A stretch of 64,000 bases of DNA from Epithemia pelagica (GCA_946965045.2 OX337240.1:1736001-1800000); one strand, 5' to 3'; positions 34,198-46,177 are shown, numbered from the stretch's first letter. Numbers and translations: made by a program. Notes: generated by a model from the sequence alone, not told the origin.

Positions 34198-34869
34198 CAC
34201 CCCGCTGCTGCAGTGCGACCCACGCGCTCCACCAAATCCTTCCGTTGGTCGGGGTTTTGGTGCTGGTGGATGCTACTGTACCCTTGCAAAAGCCCCCGAA
34301 ATATCGAAATGGAACACATCCAGTATCATCATGGGGAATCCCTAGACAGGAAACGAATTCATTCTCCCCTTGGCCTCTCTCCAACGCTAGCTAGTAGAGG
34401 TCAACGACAATCCATAATGCCCACTGTTTCCCCATGTAGACAAAGGAAGCAAACGTATCCCTCGAACGTGGGCTTCTTGTATCGTGGTTCCGAGTGTATC
34501 TAGCAGATGCAATAAAAGACTCTGGAGCAAAAGGTCGCTACCTACCTAGACCAACAAGCATGTCACTTGAATATGCTGCAGATTCTTCGTGTCTTCCACA
34601 ACGCCATGCTTTGTACGGTATCAAAGAATGAGATTCAAGAAGCAAAAATAAATTGCTCCATCTTTCGTTCTATTTCTATCCTATATATTATCGGAGTACT
34701 CGTAGCTAGAGGAGGGTAGGTACGGATAGTGAAGCAACTTTTCCGTAGACAAGATAGCTCTCATTTATGCGATCTAAAAGCGATTCCATGAAAGGATCTT
34801 TTGTGCAACCAAAGAAGATCCATGTGCATGTGCCATGTGTATGTGATCATAACCCAACGATTCGTTGCC
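34198..34869. other. Intergenic between duplicated genes (copy 1)
   Basis: About 670 bp, almost identical to 56887-57560. It holds the 3' end of the putative plastid protein transcript (AATAAA-like motifs near 34510 and 34648) and the presumed promoter of the nuclease-like gene. No additional gene is seen. Confidence 0.5.
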
Positions 34870-35838
34870 ATGGGGTGGTTCGGTAGGAACAACAATGCAA
34901 GTGATGCTCCAGATGCAAACCGAAATACCGGGAATGCAGATGGTAAAGGAGTTTTTTGGCCACAATTCTTCAAGAGTGGGAACAACGAGTACCCCACTGC
35001 GCCAACCCGTCCCTCGGCTGCTGCTGCTGCGTCGTGGAAGGAGATGGGGAATGCCCAATTGGCGCCGTTTGGAATTGAAATTGTCGACTTTCCCTTGGCC
35101 CACGTGCCATGGCAAATGGAGCATTCCATCCTTTTAATCACGTCATGTTTCGCAAGTGGTTGGCTCGGATATCGTCTTCCACAGTATTGGAATCGTCACT
35201 TTCGCCGCATCACCGCGGTGGAGGAATTGCGGATCGGTGGTGGCAGTGCCTTGAGAGGACGAGTCATGGACGTGAAGGATGGCGACACCTTTCGATGGTA
35301 TCATTGCCCGACACCATCCTGGTGGCACAGTTGGTCCGTGAGTCAGCAGCTTGGGAACAACAACAACAACAAGACGAGCAGCAAACGGGCGAAACAAGAA
35401 CAACTTGCCATTCGCATTTCCACCATTGATACACCGGAAACCGCCAAATTTGGATCTCCAGGGCAACCCTATGGGGAGGAAGCCAAGAAATGTCTGAGTG
35501 ATTTGATTTTGCATCGCATGGTGGACATTACCGTGCTATCGAAGGATCAATATGGCCGAGTTGTGGCCCACGTCAACCTCGTACCACGCATGCCTTGGTG
35601 GTTTGGCAATGGACGTTCGGTCGAACAGTACATGCTACAAAGAGGAATGGCCGAAGTTTATGTGGGAAGTGGTGCCGTCTATGGTCCATTGGGCAAACAA
35701 GCCTATTTGGATATGCAAACCAAGGCTCAAGAACAAAAAATGGGCATTTGGTCCTTGAAGAATCGTGAAAGTGCCGCCGAATTTAAAGCACGTGTCAAGC
35801 TGCAGAAAAGCCAACCAGAGAATACCAAGCAAGATTAA
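34870..35838 (+). CDS. Membrane-anchored staphylococcal-nuclease-like protein, copy 1
   Basis: 322 aa from ATG 34870 (GCCATGGGG context). In-frame ATGs at 34822 and 34828 would add 14-16 residues. A single hydrophobic helix (HSILLITSCFASGWLGYRL, ~residues 90-110) precedes the nuclease domain, the layout of Lcl3-like mitochondrial or endomembrane SNase proteins. The SNase domain spans ~125-300: RGRVMDVKDGDTFRW gives the metal-binding Asp, IRISTIDTPETAKFG gives catalytic Arg and Glu, and KDQYGRVVAHV supplies the second Arg. All three catalytic positions appear present. A Trp-rich insertion (CPTPSWWHSWSVSQQ) and an Asn run interrupt the fold. The expected activity is Ca2+-dependent phosphodiester cleavage of DNA or RNA; the biological role is unknown. 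Confidence 0.85.
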   Translation: MGWFGRNNNASDAPDANRNTGNADGKGVFWPQFFKSGNNEYPTAPTRPSAAAAASWKEMGNAQLAPFGIEIVDFPLAHVPWQMEHSILLITSCFASGWLGYRLPQYWNRHFRRITAVEELRIGGGSALRGRVMDVKDGDTFRWYHCPTPSWWHSWSVSQQLGNNNNNKTSSKRAKQEQLAIRISTIDTPETAKFGSPGQPYGEEAKKCLSDLILHRMVDITVLSKDQYGRVVAHVNLVPRMPWWFGNGRSVEQYMLQRGMAEVYVGSGAVYGPLGKQAYLDMQTKAQEQKMGIWSLKNRESAAEFKARVKLQKSQPENTKQD

Positions 35839-36471
35839 TCAGCAAGACGTTAAGCGGCCATGGTATTTGTTGAAATTGTCCCGGACTGGCGGCGAAACAG
35901 ATATCATTCATGAACACCAGTTCTGTCTATACAGGGGCGAGGAACACGAAAACCATTCCTCCTGCTTCGTCTCAAAGACGCAGACGTTAAAGGTACTATG
36001 AAGTCCAGAGTACATTCGATCTGCCGTTCCTACTTTCCCCGTAGCGTGCTCCTGAAAAAAGTAAACAAGACGTCAATTGGATTGGTACGATGTTGACTTT
36101 CAATACCACAATGGCATGCCTGTCGTCCGTGGTGTCTCGAACAAGGAATATCAGGCCAGGGACAGCATAGTTCAATGCATTGGTCTCATCTACACAATGT
36201 GCTAGAAAATATGGTAGAGTGTCGCCACAGTGGAGAAACTATGGTAAGGTTCAAGATCCCAATGAGAAGAGACGACAAGTATCCTTTAAGCAGAGCTTGG
36301 TCAGCATTTACTGGCGTGTATTATTCACCCTCCCTCCAGCTTCAGAGAACATATTTTCAGTGCGTCTCGCATGCACTCAAGACCCTTTAGGACTGGTGTC
36401 ATGCGTTCATGATGGAGCAGTGTACCTTTGCTCCATCTGGCTTTGTTGAGGAAGTCGTCTATTCGGGGAGA
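35839..36471. other. Intergenic, convergent 3' ends (copy 1)
   Basis: About 630 bp between the nuclease-like gene and the 3' end of channel copy 3, closely matching 58542-59173. No conserved ORF is supported. Confidence 0.5.
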
Positions 36472-39400
36472 TTAGCTATCGTCTTCAAAGTGTTCATTCA
36501 TCTCCTGCAAACCACAAAACCGAAATTCAGTATACGACAACGCCAAACAAGAAGTATTTCGACATGCCTCGTTCGTTCACGTACCGCTCTCATTTCCTTG
36601 ATCTCCGCCTTCAACTCGGCCCTTGTTTCTGTAATCATGCGTTCCATGACTGTTTCCAAGTAGTTGACGCGTCCCGTCCAATCTTCATCTGTTGCTTCAT
36701 CGCTACTCAGGGTCGCCACTTTTTGTTTCGTTAATCCAAACAACCAGTTGGATATGCCTCCGACCAAAATATTGTTGATCCGGCCGATGGCGTCGTACAC
36801 ATTCTCTGCTCGATCAGGTAACAAATCACGCAAAAGACCATCCAAGATAAATGTACCGACAACCCAAAGAGCACAAGCTAAGACCGCACCCATGCAAACC
36901 GCTGAGGAGAATCCGACAGGGAAATGTTTGAGAATTGGCGAAAAGGAAAAGCCCATATATAATGTGTTCGCCAAGGCCCAAAGAACGGAGCAACCAGAGC
37001 GTTAGCGACACCTCAGAGCAGCAGGGGATAACAAAACACCAGTCATGGGGAAAGCGTACGTACCGATTGCAAATCCAACCCAGCGAGAGTTTTCAGCAAA
37101 AACTATCGCACGTCCAATCAAGTATACCAACGCATAGACAGCAGTCAAAAGGATGACTGTCAAAACGCACCACCGGATGGCAACTCGTATTCTTCTGTGT
37201 TTGTGCTGACTGGATCGATTTGGTGCACCTGCCGGTGCGCCACTATGAGCCGAAGCTGCCGCGGCCGCTTCGGTCCTCCTGGACGGTTGGAGGAAGTGTT
37301 CTAGGGCTTCATTTTGCGCCACGTACAAGACGCGCGCACGTCCAAACAACAAATTCCCACTCATGGTTGCCTTTTCGTAGGAGTCCGAAATGACTGCGAT
37401 CAAAACATTGAGCAGAATTACCACTCCAAATACTGTGAAGATGATGAACAGGACAGTCGTACCAGACGTTGCAGTCATGTCGTCCAGTTCAAAGTCTCCC
37501 AGAAGAATACTCTGTTAAGAAAGACATAGAACAGCAATCACAAAATCCACAAGTTAGACACATTCTGATAGGATCAAGGACAAGGAGCCACTGCAACATT
37601 CACGTACATAGACTCGTAAGTAAGAGGTCCAACCCGAATCACAGAAGTCTTCAATCGCACCAGATTCCTGTTCATTATCTGTACAAAACTGGGTACTGTC
37701 CATGGAGCTCACTGCAATGTAGAACATGTCTCCAAACATAAACACACAGACAATCAAAACCACCATGAAGAATCGTATGTCATACAGAATCTGTAACAGA
37801 GCCATTATGAAGGTCGACATTTCCTTGTTAACAACCTTGAGGAAACCCAACACCTTCAGCCACAGAAGCCCAATAACTAGAGTATTTAGACCAGTTTTGT
37901 ATTCGTCTTCCCCAATATTTTGATCCCCTATAGTCGCCCAAAGCGTGAAGATAATTGCAATGGAATCAAAAACGGTCCACATGTTGGTAAAGTATGCCTT
38001 TAAGGCGGACGGTGAAACAGTCAACAAAACCCATGCTTCACACCCCTTCCGTAGCAGGTATTGGAGTGAAATTACAGAAACCAATCCTTCCGGTGGAACA
38101 CCCATCTCAGACAATTTGCTGTTGGGATTAACGAAAGCACGAAAGGAGACCATCAACGTCAAATGCAACAGCAGATCAATCAGTACCAGGCCAAGTACGA
38201 AGGGACGACTTAGTTTTTGACTCATGGTATGCCAAATCACGGCAGTAGCAGCAGCACGATCTGTTTCCCGATTCTCCAAAGTAACCAAGGAGGCAATAGT
38301 CCCCTTAAGAGCTCCCACCGCTTCAAAGACATCTTGTCGATCCTTGTTAAAGGCATCCAAATCACCTGAATGAATGGTGCCGTACCCACCGGTATGATCT
38401 TCAACCGAAGTTTTGGAAATGAGACAAAGAAAATCCACGGCCCGCTTGGCCGGTGTTCCACCGTGATTGAACATTTCAATCAACCATTTTCCCACTGTCT
38501 GTGGGCACAGCAAGAGACGACGACAAATGGCCATTTCCAAAACACGCTCCCGAGTGTCCATGCCATCATCATCAATCAACAAAATAATTTTGACAAGCAT
38601 TGGCATTTTGGCCAAGAGGGCTTCCACCAACATTTTGCGATCGTTGCTGGCAAGGTGACGGGTACTTGCTGTAGAGGATCCCACGTCGGCGTGATGATGG
38701 ACACTGCTACCCTGACTGCTGGAGGTAGTAATGTTCAGGCCGAACCGAGCTCTTTCTTGTGGGATTTCTCGACCCATTTTAAGTCGTTGAAACATAGGCA
38801 AATTACTATTGCGACTCAAGATGTCCAACGCCGTTGACAACATGGTCAGACACCATTCTGCCTCCTCCCAAATCTCAACACGTGGAAAAACCATTTTTTG
38901 GAAACTGCCACCTACATGGCTGGAATGGAACAGACCTCCCTCACGACAAGGATAGAACTCCAAGTTATCGTCGGGCATTGTTCCATTCGTTCGGGGCATA
39001 GTTGGGTCCGACGAAGACCCCCTTTGTTGCTGCGGCTGCTGGCGTTTCTTTTTACGGAGCTCTTGTTCTTGCGCCCAATCGACCCAATCGGCAACAATGC
39101 GAGCAAAGGGAACAAAGCCTTCCTTATCGGGTACGAGAATGGCATTGGGAAATTCATTCATCAAATGAGTGGCCAAAACAGTGGCCACATCTCTTCCGGC
39201 GGCGGTCTTGTTGTCTTCGGTTGTAGTGGTGGTGGTAATAAGTGTTTCATTGTCCCCTAGTACGTGAAGGGGAAATCGTCCCATTGCATCTTTGGTTCGA
39301 ATGGCATTGGGATGCCGCTTTAGGCACTCCAACAAGGCTTCCACTGTAACACCATGCGGCTGTGCACACAAGATATGCAAAGGCGTGGTTGTGTTGTTGT

Positions 39401-40418
39401 GGGAACTTTTTCGTTCGTGGCGTTTGGACCGAATGGAATCTGGAATGTATCGAAGCGTCTTGGTAGTTGCCTTGAGAACTTTGCGCAACAAATTGAAACC
39501 CGCCAACTTCCTCGTCGTGCTGCTGTTATTCTTGTCGTTGGCTACTTCCATCGACGTCGATACTGTGGAGACTGGTGGAGGAGCGCCGCCGGCGGAGGTT
39601 GGAGTGGGACGGGGAGATGCCGCCATCATCATGCGGGGTACAGGAGCAGGGGCCGGTCGATAACTAGGGGCAACGTTGCTTGTCGTAGGAGTAGGAGTTG
39701 CAGTACTGTTTTCATTTTGGTTCATCAAGGTGGTGGCGACTGTTAGAAAGCCCAAGCCAGTGCCAAGTCCATCATTATTACTCTTATTGTTGTCGCTCGA
39801 GCTTGTGGGTCGGGGAGAGGATTCCGGTTCATCGGCCAAATTTTCTGGCGTCGGCGGTGGTAGTTGAGTCGTTGTGGTGTTGGACGACAGAGCGGCTGCG
39901 GCCGCTGCTTCGGCAGCAGCGACTTGAGCTTCCGAAATACTTAATTGTCTTGCACTGCCACTGTTATGAGTCGAGGATTCACCCAATTCCGATAGGGCAC
40001 GGACACTACCGAAATGGGAGACACTGGACTCGGAAAAGAGAGAATTCGCATCGCTCTCCGGGTTGAAAGCGGAGGATATGACACGGTGAAAGACCAATCG
40101 TCCAGTAAAATTGGTCAATGAAATGGACTTCAAACCTTCGGGGGCAAACTCCAAGGGGCGAACGTGGTTCATGGACATGGGACCATGGCCTGCTGTTTCT
40201 GCAGGGTTGTTACCCCCTTCCAGTTGCTGCTGTGGTTCTTGATTATTATTATTGTTGTCTTCGTCGTTTGAAGTGGATACCAGTTGAACACCCAACTGAG
40301 GTGTGACACGATAACTGACGCTCATTTCTCCAGGTACCTGCGTGGTCACTGTGGTGTCATCGCCATCGCCTACTGCCGCAGCCGCCTCCATGGATGCAAT
40401 ACTGGTGGAACGGCTCAT
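36472..40418 (-). CDS. Ankyrin-TRP-like ion channel, copy 3
   Basis: Four exons: 40418-37608, 37511-37064, 36901-36585 and 36504-36472; 3609 nt, 1202 aa. The start is ATG 40418 (MSRSTSIASME). Residues ~1-340 are low complexity. Ankyrin-like repeats lie at ~344-440 (TPLHILCAQPHGVTVEALLE, GRFPLHVLGDNETL). S1 begins at residue 736 (LSRPFVLGLVLIDLLLHLTL), with S2 ~780-800, S3 ~812-832, S4 ~844-866 and S5 ~875-905. The pore is near 938-946 (ILLGDFELDD) and S6 ends NVLIAVISDSYEKA. Two further helices (WCVLTVILLTAVYALVYLIG, GAVLACALWVVGTFILDGLL) and a coiled-coil-like tail (NYLETVMERMITETRAELKAE) follow. The last exon encodes EMNEHFEDDS. Unlike copies 1 and 2 it has no intron between S1 and S2. It differs from copy 5 by about 20 residues, mostly within S1-S5. 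Confidence 0.88.
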
Positions 40419-41543
40419 TGTTGAGCGAGAAAGTTTGTTTCAGAAGCCAGCGCTTCTTTTTCCAGGGGGCTAATGCCAAACAAGGAAGACCAACTCTCTT
40501 CAACAAAAAGACTTTTGGTTGGTCCGATGAATCTGAATCTTCACGATACTTTCGCACCCCCTTGCCCCTTGTCTCTTCCAACCTTATATATTATCGACTT
40601 TCAGGACGTCCCTGTCTCTTAAAATTGAACGAAATGGAGATCGTAAAAATGGAAGACAAACACACCCGCCTTGATTCGTCTATTGATTCTTCGTTTCAGG
40701 GGCAAACTGGGATGACAGATGATGAAACAAGTACCACCTTTCTGGAGTCCGTAGCCGGATCCTCTCTCAACCACAACGTCTTGCCTTTTTCTTTCTTCAA
40801 CAACGTCCGCTCAATTCTGTTTGTCTCGTTCTCTTTCGGTTATTGTTATTGTTATTTGTTATTGGTTTTGTCTGTCATCCACATGGAATGAGTTCTCCCG
40901 AGAAACGGGATGTCTCTGGAATGGATCTTGTCACTTCAACTTATTCGCGTCGTGGCAAAAAGCAAGTTCCTTATTCAACAAAAGACTATGGCCCTGTGTC
41001 CAGGGAATGTGTTTTCGAGGTCTGAAATCGAGTTTCGAGTTTTGAGGTGGGGCTCTGTCCCTACCTTGAAACAACGATCTGGATGTACGTGTCCAGCAAC
41101 TTCCGGTAACTACACGTGAGTCGCATATTCTCTCCCAATACCCAACGGACGAAACCGAAACAAAGGATCGATATTAATACAAAGTACGTATTATGATACC
41201 ATTGAATATGATTTACCATTCTCTAGTATGGAGCAAACGGGAATATCGAAAGGTATGTCGTTTGTATATCGTTTGATGTTGTTTGATGTTGTTTGATGTT
41301 GTTTGATGTCGTTTCGGGCTCGCGCGCAAACATGGTTTGTCTCAAAATCCAGCGGTGCTCCTTCAGTTGATGGGCCTACCGTCAATCAGTGACTTGTAAC
41401 CTTGTGATTTCTCATGAAGAATTCCAACTGCTGGAGAGTACATATTCTTTTGGCGATAAAAACATCCGACATCATCCGACATCTACCAAATCCTCCGACA
41501 TCCGTGACTCTGGATGTTTTCCTCATATTGAAATAATCTGTAC
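40419..41543. other. Spacer between unit 1 and the truncated channel copy
   Basis: Left part (to about 40930) matches 63121-63614 and is the presumed promoter side of the channel gene. The remainder is unique and includes a 10-bp direct repeat array at 41271-41310 and a CATCCGACAT-rich patch at about 41465-41510. No gene is supported. Confidence 0.5.
41271..41310 (+). repeat. 10-bp tandem repeat, four copies
   Basis: Unit GTTTGATGTT repeated four times, the last ending GTC. It lies in unique spacer near the junction of the truncated channel copy. Confidence 0.9.
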
Positions 41544-42399
41544 CCCCGAATCACAGAAGTCTTCCATCGCACCAGATTCCTGTTCATTATCTGTACAAAA
41601 CTCCTTGGAGCTCACTGCAATGTAGAACATGTCTCCAAACATAAACACACAGACAATCAAAACCACCATGAAGAATCGTATGTCATACAGAATCTGTGAC
41701 AGAGCCATTATGAAGGTCGACATTTCCTTGTTAACAACCTTGAGGAAACCCAACACCTTCAGCCACAGAAGCCCAATAACTAGAGTATTTAGACCAGTTT
41801 TGTATTCGTCTTCCCCAATATTTTGATCCCCTATAGTCGCCCAAAGCGTGAAGATAATTGCAATGGAATCAAAAACGGTCCACATGTTGGTAAAGTATGC
41901 CTTTAAGGCGGACGGTGAAACAGTCAACAAAACCCATGCTTCACACCCCTTCCGTAGCAGGTAATGGAGTGAAATTACAGAAACCAATCCATCCGGTGGA
42001 ACACCCATCTCAGACAATTCGCTGTTGGGATTAACGATAGCACGAAAGGAGACCATCAACGTCAAATGCAACAGCAGATCAATCAGTACCAGGCCGAGTA
42101 CGAAGGGACGACTTAGTTTTTGACTCATGGTATGCCAAATCACGGCAGTAGCAGCAGCACGATCTGTTTCCCGATTCTCCAAAGTAACCAAGGAGGCAAT
42201 AGTCCCCTTAAGAGCTCCCACCGCTTCAAAGACATCTTGTCGATCCTTGTTAAAGGCATCCAAATCACCTGAATGAATGGTGCCGTACCCACCGGTATGA
42301 TCTTCAACCGAAGTTTTGGAAATGAGACAAAGAAAATCCACGGCCCGCTTGGCCGGTGTTCCACCGTGATTGAACATTTCAATCAACCATTTTCCCACT
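41544..42399 (-). pseudogene. Truncated ankyrin-TRP-like channel, copy 4
   Basis: Corresponds to 37632-38494 of copy 3: the end of the pre-S1 region through S1-S5, without the ankyrin repeats, pore or S6. The reading frame is fully open and even extends into the U-spacer on one side (MGFVQFQYAIRPSSWR) and 20 bases past the other edge, giving a 307-codon chimeric ORF (42446-41523). It has a 9-bp in-frame deletion relative to copies 3 and 5. Missing all pore elements, it cannot form a channel alone. It is useful as an outgroup: it shares some residues with copy 5 and others with copy 3. Confidence 0.85.
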
Positions 42400-43584
42400 C
42401 TCCACGAGGACGGTCGGATTGCGTACTGGAACTGCACAAACCCCAACGTTCATGTCATTGATCGAAAGAGAGCACTGGCACCATGACCAAGACCCTTGCG
42501 ATACGGCGTTCGAGTCAGAATGAAACAAGAGGTTTGACAGGGGCCCATCATGACAAGAGCGATTTACCACGCATACATCATTCACCCAGAACTTGTAGTG
42601 TTGGAGGAGGTCTTATGAATGGTTTCGTCATTCAGTATCTTGTTTTTCTCGCACCGATCCTCTCTTATGCATGACGGAACGAGGGTAGTTGCGCAGTGTC
42701 GATTCGTCCAACTGGATTTTGAAACTTTCACCTTCCTAAAATTCATGACAAATCACCGCACAAACAATGGAGGCATTGGCAGGGATAGGACAACAAGTCA
42801 TACCCTGATAAAGTGGCCAAAAAAAGCGTACCAAGAGCACAGTCATGAGAGAAAAGAACCGACGCGCGCAAGTCGTTTGCCGAATCTCCAAGCAACCCAC
42901 ATCTCCATATATAGATATATATATCAGGAAATCATTGGAATATCACTCAACTAATGAAAAAAACATTTCAGGAAATGGATAGCGCTTGATTTGGATTTCA
43001 TCCTTTATATATACCATCATGCAGGTTGCTTGGAAGAAGGAAGGGACAGAAGCCGGCTCCTTGGAACCTTTTTTCTACATTGCGCACTTACCAGCCACAA
43101 TTGGAGTTATTCGTCACGTAGCTATAGGAGATTCTCTTCTTGCCTGCCATGAGTTTCGAGAGGGTTGGACCTGTTCATTCCTTGATTCATCTCATCCAGA
43201 GACTTGTCTGGGACGTTCCGTCGCAATAGACCATGTGTTGCGGTTGGCTGGTTGTTCAAGCTGGGAATCACAAGACAGGTACAAAGTTGGCCACAAGAAT
43301 AACCACGGCAGCAATAAGATGGAGTTGGAGCAGGACGGGGACACCATCGTCCAAAATCAACCATCCCTTGTTGGTGCAGCAAAGATCCGTGTCTGCGGAC
43401 GACGCCAGGACAAAAGATCGGGTGCCGATTCAGTCACGAATTCCTAGCGAATGATGCGACAGTCGATTGTGATTTGTGATTTCTCCTTTCCTGAAATTCC
43501 AGACGGAACCAGTCCCGTTTCTGGAGAGTACCTGTCGAGCAAGAGCCCCGGGGCGCGCTTGACGCGGAGCAGTGACGTGTTTTC
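42400..43584. repeat. U-spacer, copy 2 (non-coding)
   Basis: Starts CTCCACGAGGACGG directly after the truncated channel and matches 31558-32765 with point changes and small indels. It ends with the TTC target site of the Harbinger-like element, and the match resumes at 55431. Confidence 0.85.
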
Positions 43585-43606
43585 GGAGTTGGGGGAAATC
43601 GGTCCT
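43585..43606 (+). repeat. Left terminal inverted repeat of Harbinger-like element
   Basis: Reverse complement of 55409-55430 with a single mismatch in 22 bp, directly after the TTC duplication. Confidence 0.88.
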
Positions 43607-43875
43607 CCCACCCGAAGAGTGCCTAGGCTAGGGGAGTTGACTATGATTGTGTTCCATTTAGATTGTTACTAGTAGATTATTTTTTGCTATATGTAGTATG
43701 TAGTTCAGCTCTCCCACAGATCACTCCAGTTAGAGCCGACAAGTTCACCAAATCGAAGTCATCCATCCATATGCTCTTCGTCCTCATCCAACATGACCAC
43801 ACGATTGGTCGCAACTTGTTTGTTGTCGACGTTCACGTAAGTGCTGCGTAGTTCCACATGCACAATTGCGTCAAA

Positions 43876-44890
43876 TTACTGCGCTTGAACTTGATCGGTG
43901 AGCTCCTCCAAATTGATCGGGGTGAGGATCACGTCCCATTGGACAACTTGCTCCTCACATGGGAATGGAAGAGGGACTTCCATTGGGTCTGACCAAATGA
44001 TGCGCTTGTCCTCCATTGTCTTCGTGATATCCCCAACCTTGGCTTCGAATGCATTCTTGAGGGCCGAAAGCTCATGCAGAATGCCTAAAGTTTGTAGAAT
44101 GGCATTATTCATAGGCTTCCTGTAGAGACGGTCAGCAACCCGAACTCGGAGCTGCAAGTATCCGCCATCAGGGGTGACCGAGATCTTGTAGTGACTCTTG
44201 GGGCGGCACAGTCCATGGAAACGGGTTGTCACATGGTCTCGGCCACCATTAGCCTTGTAAACAAAAGAGAACCAAGGAAAATAAAACTTTTTCGACTCTG
44301 TCATCTTCTTGGACACCGTCATCCGTCCCATCTGATTGGTCAAATCATCCAAGGCCGTGGTTGGTTGTAGCTTCGGATTTGGAGTTGACGCTTTCTTGGG
44401 CGGAGCTTTCTTGCGGGCTGGGGTTGTTCCGAGACGAGCAACAGGCATGGTGTCGGCGATGAGTTCTTTGTTGTCTTCTTCTTCGGTATCTTCTAGGTCT
44501 TCTCCGAGTTCAAACTCGTCTTCGCTACCACTATCGTCCGAGATGTCACCAAGACGAAGTTCCTCTTGAGCGGCTTTCGATCCTGTGAATAGAAAAGTAG
44601 ATTAGAAGACAGAATGAGTAACCAGTAATAAAGTAGCAAATCACAAACTTACGAGCACGATGTCCATCTTGTGTGCGGCTCACACAGAAATCTCTCGCCT
44701 TCTCTCGGAAGCGGTTCGCGAAGGTTTTCTCTCGCATCACAGGCCAGTGCGCGACACGAACGGCCTCAATATCCTCGGGGTCTCGGAGGAGTGGATTGAC
44801 ACCACCACGCTTCTGTCGAAACAGTCGCAGCAGCTTGATGTCATCCTCTGGACCCCATCGAGGAGCCTTAACAGAAAGCTCGGCACTCAT
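43876..44890 (-). CDS. Myb/SANT-like protein of the Harbinger-like element
   Basis: Two exons, 44890-44653 and 44582-43876, joined across a 70-nt intron (GTAAGT...TTCACAG); 314 aa, start ATG 44890 (MSAELSVKAP). Residues ~9-70 (RWGPEDDIKLLRLFRQKRGG, later AHWPVMREKTFANRFREKAR) resemble a Myb/SANT-like DNA-binding helix bundle with spaced Trp residues. An acidic Ser/Glu/Asp stretch (~85-120) and a basic Lys/Pro/Ala segment follow. The C-terminal ~170 residues (FYFPWFSFVYKANGGRDHV, YLQLRVRVADRLYRKPMN) are of unknown fold and include a helical stretch. In PIF/Harbinger elements a Myb-like partner imports and positions the transposase at element ends, so that role is inferred here. It is transcribed away from the transposase. 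Confidence 0.75.
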
Positions 44891-45755
44891 TCTGTTGGAA
44901 CTACTCACGATTTACGCGAACCATCCAAAATTATGTGAGAAAGATGGCTTTTCTCTGGAGCAGGTTCCTTCGAAAAGTCATCGAGGTTCGAGTTCCGAGA
45001 CCGGCATGCTTACCTGTGACACAATTGTGGAGTGATTGAATACCGTCAAGACCAACTACTCTTGATTTTAGTATTCGTATCATTTATTGCCGTTATTCTA
45101 TGGTTGAATTCGTGAATATGATCTCACGAGTGTCAACAATACATGTGTTATTGGTTATATTCGTTTCTAATTTGTCACGGGCTATTGTATAGGCTATTAG
45201 AATGGTCATCCCGATATGATCGGGCTAGCCCGATATGATCGGGCTAGCCCGAATTGTGCATGCCCTCCCGAATTGATCGGGCTAGCCCGAATTGTGCAAA
45301 TTACTATGGGGTTTTACACGGTGTTTGCCCGATATGATCGGGCTAGCCCGATATGAGCAGTTCTGCCAGATATGATCGGGATAGCCCGATATGATCGGGC
45401 TAGCCCGATATGAGCATTTTGACTGGCTTGCGTGACACATTATACAAGCCCCAATGAAAGGGCTATTGACAGAATGGTACCCAATTTGTACTTTACTACT
45501 AAGAAATGGTCCTAGTTTCACACGATCAATTTATCATACTCTCTCTTCAGTTTACATGTGTTCATATTGGCTTGCTTTCTACTACCGAGTCCACCTCCCT
45601 ACAATATGCTGCTGTGTGTTATGATAAAATTTGGATTTGGCAGTCGGGGGAGTAGGAAATCTTAAGCAAGATTCCGAACAGAGCCTGCCACTTTTCCAAA
45701 CGGTTCCGAATGAACTTTCTCCTCAACTTTGTGATCGGACCATTGGAATCACAAC
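44891..45755. promoter_or_regulatory. Divergent promoter region of the Harbinger-like element
   Basis: About 860 bp between the two start codons. It includes the palindrome array at 45210-45415 and otherwise AT-rich sequence. It presumably drives both element genes. Confidence 0.55.
45210..45415. repeat. Array of CGGGCTAGCCCG palindromes
   Basis: Five perfect 12-bp palindromes CGGGCTAGCCCG and one variant (CGGGATAGCCCG), most embedded in GATATGATCGGGCTAGCCCG. Spacing is irregular (about 20-63 bp). Each can form a hairpin or bind a dimeric protein. The position between divergent Myb-like and transposase genes suggests a binding site for one of these proteins. Confidence 0.9.
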
Positions 45756-46177
45756 ATGTTCACAATCCTACGTGCACTGTGGACTCCGTCGACCATGACG
45801 GATGCGCCTCCTCTGAAGCGCTCTCGCCTTCATGAGCTCTCCATCGAAGATATGATGCATAAGGCACGCATCATCTTCGGACGCGACCCATACAAGGAGC
45901 GGGCTCCAGAAACAGAGGAGCGGAAGTTTCGGGCACTTTTTGGATGCTCACCCACTGTCATGCTTGCGTTGTGGAACCTTCTGGTAGAGTATTGTTTGTT
46001 GCCTGAAGGAGGCAGGCTCATCCATTTGTTTTGGGCCTTGATGTTCGTCAAAGTGTATCCCACAGAGGATACACTTGCAAAACTTTGCGCGGATCCAAGG
46101 GTCCATGATCGAAAAACACTTCGAAAATGGATTCGGCTGTTCATGACAGCCGTCTCCTACCTAACAGATATAGTGGT

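Larger units (their letters stand above)
31558..40930. repeat. Segmental duplication, unit 1
   Basis: About 9.4 kb: non-coding U-spacer (31558-32880), putative plastid protein, nuclease-like protein and channel copy 3. It matches unit 2 (42400-43584 plus 55431-63614) in the same order and orientation, at near identity from 32881/55543 onward. The constant coordinate offset of 22702 through the channel gene shows no indel there. The pairing ends about 40930/63614, after a short divergent patch around 40842-40905. Confidence 0.9.

Noticed and set aside
45210-45415. CRISPR-like or satellite array
   Set aside because: Repeats are short palindromes at irregular spacing with related, not unique, intervening sequence, inside a eukaryotic DNA transposon.
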